Assembly: GCA_002339015.1 (NCBI GenBank)
Contig: DDJC01000031.1
Location: 1 to 17,141, forward strand
Direction of reading: 5' to 3'
DNA from: Burkholderiales bacterium UBA1834
GTDB lineage: Bacteria > Pseudomonadota > Gammaproteobacteria > Burkholderiales > Burkholderiaceae_C
Length of the DNA stretch: 17,141 nucleotides
The position numbers and the translations under genes are program-made. The stretch's first letter is position 1, and every line of letters begins with the position of its first letter. This document shows, piece after piece, positions 14,400 to 17,141 of the stretch. The notes beneath the pieces are model-generated. The model was not told the DNA's origin. It searched no databases and saw nothing but the letters and a program-made list of their open reading frames with translations.

Positions 14400-15635
14400 T
14401 CAGCCTTTGAAGGCGTCGTAGGCGCTGGTGCCCAGGTCCTTGAGCGTACCCAGCGAATCGTTGGTGAGGGCCAGGGACGTGACGAGCACCTTGCCAGCGT
14501 CGTGCAGGTCCTTGACGGTCTGGGCGGGGTCGGAGAAGTTGCCTCCGACGAAGGACCCCGCGGCGAGCACGAAGTCGGTGGCCACGCCGGCCACCTTCAC
14601 GGTCTTGGCGTTGTACTTCTTGCTGATCTCGGCGATGTCCTTGTGGTAGGTCACCGTCCATTCTTCGAGCGAGTTCACGCCGGCCATGATGTTGTGGACC
14701 TTGTCGAGCAGCTTGTCGAGGCTTTCCTCGAGCTTCTTTTCGGCGGCCCTGGCCTTCTTGACCTTGTCGCCGCCCTTGCCGGTCTTCTTCTCGATCTCCT
14801 CGAGCTTGGTGATTTCCTTGCCCAGGTCGGACAGTTGGTCCATCAGCTTGGGGATCTCCTTGGACAGGCTCACCGCATTGACCTTGTTGCCCTTGACCTT
14901 GTTGAGCATGAGCTTGAAGTCACCCTCGACGGCGCTGACGGTCACGACCAGGCTCTCGATCTCGACGGCAAAGACCTTGTTGAGCACTGTGGCGCCGACT
15001 TGCTTGGCCGTGTTGGCCTTGATGCTGGAACTGGAGAGCTGCTGCTTGAGCTTGACGATGTTGCCCAGGATGCGCTTGTAGATCTCCTGGGAATCCTTGG
15101 ACAGGTTGACGATCTGCTGGGTGAGCGAGGCGGCGCTGCGCACCATGCCGACGGCGCCCACCACGGTGCCGACGCCCGACCAGCCTGCGGCGGCGGTGAG
15201 CGCGATGGAGGCGGCCAGCGACAGGCCATTGACGGCGATCTTGATGCCTGACTTGATCTTGTAGACCTTGTAGTCCTTCTTGTCCTTGGCGAAGCTGGTG
15301 AAGACGCCAGAGGCAACCTTGATCAGCTTTTCGGCCACCGCGTCGTTGAAGGCGTCGAGTTCTTCCTTGATGGCCTTCTCGCGCTTGGCCTTGTCGGGGA
15401 GGGCGTCGGCCTTCTCCAGGGCCTTGATGGTGGCCTCTGCCTCCTTCTTGACGACCGGCCAGCTCAGGTCGGCGACCTTCTGGACCAGCAGCACATTCTG
15501 GCCCGTGAGCTTGTTGACCCCTTCGATCTCGATGGTGATCAGGCGGTCGCCGGCCTTGAAGGCAGGCGTGTTCTTGAGGTCGGCGTTCTTGTTGAGGTAG
15601 ACGCCGATATCGGTTTCGTAGACAAGGACGGACAT
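14400..15635 (-). CDS. Lys-rich helical protein with central hydrophobic hairpin, 411 residues, unknown
   Basis: No family recognised. Residues 1-60 look beta-rich (SVLVYETDIGVYLNKNADL, AGDRLITIEIEGVN, QNVLLVQKVADLSWP). After that the protein is nearly all helical and strongly Lys/Glu-rich, with likely coiled coils at about 60-105, 175-205 and 255-325. A hydrophobic hairpin at about 131-172 (IAVNGLSLAASIALTAAAG then GVGTVVGAVGMVRSAASL, split by GWSG) stands out, and a second weaker hydrophobic patch is at 348-365. Long amphipathic helices around a hydrophobic hairpin are the architecture of alpha-helical pore-forming toxins and colicin-like channel domains, but this is a resemblance of shape only. 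No signal peptide. ATG 15635 has only a weak upstream AGAAAG. It follows the TssC-like gene by 131 bases and precedes the receptor/channel by 15, suggesting one transcript. Confidence 0.82.
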   Translation of the reverse strand: MSVLVYETDIGVYLNKNADLKNTPAFKAGDRLITIEIEGVNKLTGQNVLLVQKVADLSWPVVKKEAEATIKALEKADALPDKAKREKAIKEELDAFNDAVAEKLIKVASGVFTSFAKDKKDYKVYKIKSGIKIAVNGLSLAASIALTAAAGWSGVGTVVGAVGMVRSAASLTQQIVNLSKDSQEIYKRILGNIVKLKQQLSSSSIKANTAKQVGATVLNKVFAVEIESLVVTVSAVEGDFKLMLNKVKGNKVNAVSLSKEIPKLMDQLSDLGKEITKLEEIEKKTGKGGDKVKKARAAEKKLEESLDKLLDKVHNIMAGVNSLEEWTVTYHKDIAEISKKYNAKTVKVAGVATDFVLAAGSFVGGNFSDPAQTVKDLHDAGKVLVTSLALTNDSLGTLKDLGTSAYDAFKG

Positions 15636-15767
15636 GGAGGACTTTCTGGGATGATGCCAGCCGGCGTGGCGCCAGCCTTGAGAACGTGAGCGGAGTCTGC
15701 CGAAGATGGCCGAGGCGGACCACCGTCCTAAAGGACGGGTCGCGGCTTCGGAATCACGCTTCGGGCA
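15636..15767 (-). other. 131-base gap upstream of the 411-residue gene
   Basis: This spacer separates the TssC-like stop from the next start. It contains a 7-base inverted repeat (CCGTCCT/AGGACGG at 15723-15738) with only two bases between the arms and no T-run. No convincing promoter hexamers or operator are visible. The gene order still suggests co-transcription, but an unrecognised promoter here is possible. Confidence 0.35.
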
Positions 15768-17141
15768 TCACTCCAGCGAGGCCAGCAGGGCGGCCAGTTC
15801 CGGGTCCATCTCGTCGTCGCCACCGCCGGACGAGGCGCTGTCGTCGCTGGACGAGCTGCTGTCGTCGTCGCCGCCCAGGCTGGCAAGCAGAGCGTCCAGG
15901 TCGTCGTCGCCACTGCTGCTGTCGCTGGAGGATGAGGATGAGGACGAGTCGTCTCCCAGCCCGGCCAGCAGTGCGTCGAGGTCGTCGTCAGCGCCGCCAG
16001 TGCTGTCACTGCCGCCGGACAGCAGATCGTCGTCATCGCTGCTGGCGGGCTTGCCGGCGGGCGGCTTGCGGGTGGTGGCTGTGACAGTCAGGCCGGCGCC
16101 GATGCCGACCTTGGTCTCCACGCCCACGCGCGGCTTGCTGGACACCGGCGCGGCCTTGCCCAGGGCTGCGCCGTTGACGGCGTCCAGGCCGGCCAGGCGC
16201 AGCTCGGGCGCGCCCTTGTGGGCCAGCAGCGGGCTGATGCCCCAGTCGCGCAGCGCGGTGGCGGCGTCGGTGTTCAGCAGGCGCTCGGTGGTAGGCAGGG
16301 CGGTGGTGTCGCCGTCCTTGTCCTTGAAGTGGTAGAACGGCAGGTCGCCGATGGTCAGGCCGTCGTGGCCGGCCACGGCGCAGGCCGCCAGCAGGGCCGG
16401 ATGGCCCCACAGCATGCCGCGCAAGCCTTCCTGGGCCGTGAACTCCTCGAAATCGAAGCTGCTGATCGGATCGCTGCGCTTGCCGTAGGGGTGGCGCAGC
16501 ATGAAGCGCGGGGCCATCAGGCTCAGGTGGCTCGCCGAAGGCAGGCCCTGCAGGGCGCGCAGGGCCTGCTGCACCAGGGCATGCGGCGGCTTCTTGCGGT
16601 CCGTCAGGCCGTCGATGCCGAAGCTGGTCACGAAGGGGGCGCCCGCCTGCTGTGCGATCTGGGCGATGCGCCCCAGCAGCTCGGCGTGCGGCGGCGTGGC
16701 CTCGAACTGGTACAGGCCGCACAGCAGGGTGTAGCCGCCGGTCTTGTCCTGCGAGGGGTTCTCCACCAGCAGCTTGTACAGCGCTGTTTCCGACAGATCG
16801 TCGGTGCTGCTGAGATCAGCGGCGAACTCTTCGGCGCTCAGATCGATCAGGTGCACCTGCAGGCCGGGCCCGGTCTCCAGGCGGCGCAGCAGGAAGTCGG
16901 CGCCGCGCCACAGCGATTCCAGTGTCTGGAAGTCAGCGTGGTGCAGCACGGCGCGCAGCGCATCGGACAGGGCGCTGTCCACCGAGGCGACCAGCGCATC
17001 CTTGTTGGGGCTGGCGGCCGGCACGATGAAGGGCGCGACGATGCTGCGGATCAGCGCATCGGCGCCACCGCTGGCCGCGGGCGCATCCTCGAGGGCACTG
17101 GGCAGGCCCACCAGGCGGGCGAAGTCGCTCAGCTTGGCATG
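15768..17141 (-). CDS. TssC-like T6SS sheath-domain protein with acidic repeat tail (5' end outside window)
   Basis: The frame is open to the window edge (last visible codons read HAKLSDFARLVGLPS), so the start is missing; 457 residues are visible. The body matches the TssC/VipB/EvpB sheath family: HHADFQTLESLWRGADFLLRRL (the 'peFQ.LEs.WRGL..L' signature), VHLIDLSAEEFAADL, GGYTLLCGLYQF, GAPFVTSFG, MLRHPYGKRSDPISSFDFEEF and MLWGHPALLAA. Instead of a normal TssC end it continues through VETKVGIGAGLTVTATTRKPPAGKP into a Ser/Asp tail with three DDxLDALL-type motifs. The full protein may be TssC alone or a TssB-TssC fusion, which cannot be told here. Because canonical TssC lacks such a tail, it may be a second, specialised sheath-like subunit. 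Likely cytoplasmic, in the contractile tail or its baseplate. Confidence 0.88.
   Translation of the reverse strand, partial: HAKLSDFARLVGLPSALEDAPAASGGADALIRSIVAPFIVPAASPNKDALVASVDSALSDALRAVLHHADFQTLESLWRGADFLLRRLETGPGLQVHLIDLSAEEFAADLSSTDDLSETALYKLLVENPSQDKTGGYTLLCGLYQFEATPPHAELLGRIAQIAQQAGAPFVTSFGIDGLTDRKKPPHALVQQALRALQGLPSASHLSLMAPRFMLRHPYGKRSDPISSFDFEEFTAQEGLRGMLWGHPALLAACAVAGHDGLTIGDLPFYHFKDKDGDTTALPTTERLLNTDAATALRDWGISPLLAHKGAPELRLAGLDAVNGAALGKAAPVSSKPRVGVETKVGIGAGLTVTATTRKPPAGKPASSDDDDLLSGGSDSTGGADDDLDALLAGLGDDSSSSSSSSDSSSGDDDLDALLASLGGDDDSSSSSDDSASSGGGDDEMDPELAALLASLE
15771..15989 (-). repeat. three-copy acidic motif tail in the TssC-like gene
   Basis: Three copies of a D-rich 14-16 residue unit are spaced by Ser-rich linkers: DDDLDALLAGLGDD (15989-15948), DDDLDALLASLGGDDD (15908-15861) and DDEMDPELAALLASLE (15818-15771, the protein's last residues). 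The first two units are nearly identical in protein, with the third diverged. Linkers are mostly Ser and Asp. Confidence 0.85.

Noticed and set aside
13218..15251. A 677-codon open frame on the plus strand, opposite the channel and helical genes
   Set aside because: It runs antisense to two genes with clear domains, and its product is a Gly/His/Gln-rich composition typical of GC-rich shadows. No motif or ribosome site supports it.
15723..15738. Inverted repeat CCGTCCT/AGGACGG as a terminator after the TssC-like gene
   Set aside because: No T-run follows and only two bases separate the arms. It is kept only as a note in the gap entry.
1..17141. tRNA, rRNA, CRISPR arrays, insertion sequences or integrase genes
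   Set aside because: None was seen on either strand. There are no regularly spaced repeats with unique spacers, no transposase motifs and no tRNA-like cloverleaf with CCA ends.

Overview
The window is a dense slice of a type VI secretion system (T6SS) locus from a high-GC proteobacterium. A burkholderialean relative of the Comamonadaceae or Sphaerotilaceae is the best guess from GC content, codon use and gene mix, but this is inference. Eleven genes lie on the plus strand (1 to 11269) and six on the minus strand (11290 to 17141). The two blocks converge at about 11270-11290. Nearly every base is coding, and no gap exceeds about 135 bases.

Plus strand, 1-8595: the C-terminal third of the ClpV/TssH sheath-recycling ATPase; a 48-codon small ORF; a 687-residue VgrG spike; a DUF4123 adaptor/chaperone; two unrecognised proteins of 613 and 269 residues that occupy the usual cargo position after vgrG and the adaptor; and a TagH-type FHA scaffold with an unusually long Pro/Ala/Gly linker. 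From 8634 a PppA-type PP2C phosphatase follows. FHA plus phosphatase implies the threonine-phosphorylation switch of T6SS; the partner kinase PpkA is not in the window.

Plus strand, 9457-11269: a compact, translationally coupled set made of a 122-residue unknown protein, a DUF5625-like exported protein, and a protein joining an N-terminal His/Cys hydrolase-like domain to a C-terminal DUF4280 PAAR-like spike tip. I read this as an immunity/effector module with a peptidoglycan- or amide-directed toxin and an envelope immunity protein.

Minus strand, in transcription order: a TssC-like sheath-domain protein (5' end outside the window) with three copies of an acidic DDxLDALL-type motif in a Ser/Asp tail; a Lys-rich helical protein of 411 residues with a central hydrophobic hairpin; a receptor/channel protein built like bacterial ionotropic glutamate receptors but without the K+-channel filter sequence; an exported OmpA-domain protein followed by a clear intrinsic terminator; then a non-specific endonuclease toxin and its overlapping YezG-like immunity gene.

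Taken together: sheath and spike machinery (ClpV, TssC-like, VgrG, PAAR), post-translational control (TagH, PppA), cargo loading (DUF4123) and at least two toxin/immunity modules. The most unusual parts are the C-terminal PAAR fusion, the triplicated acidic tail on the sheath-like protein, and the pairing of a helical hairpin protein with a noncanonical glutamate-receptor-like channel.
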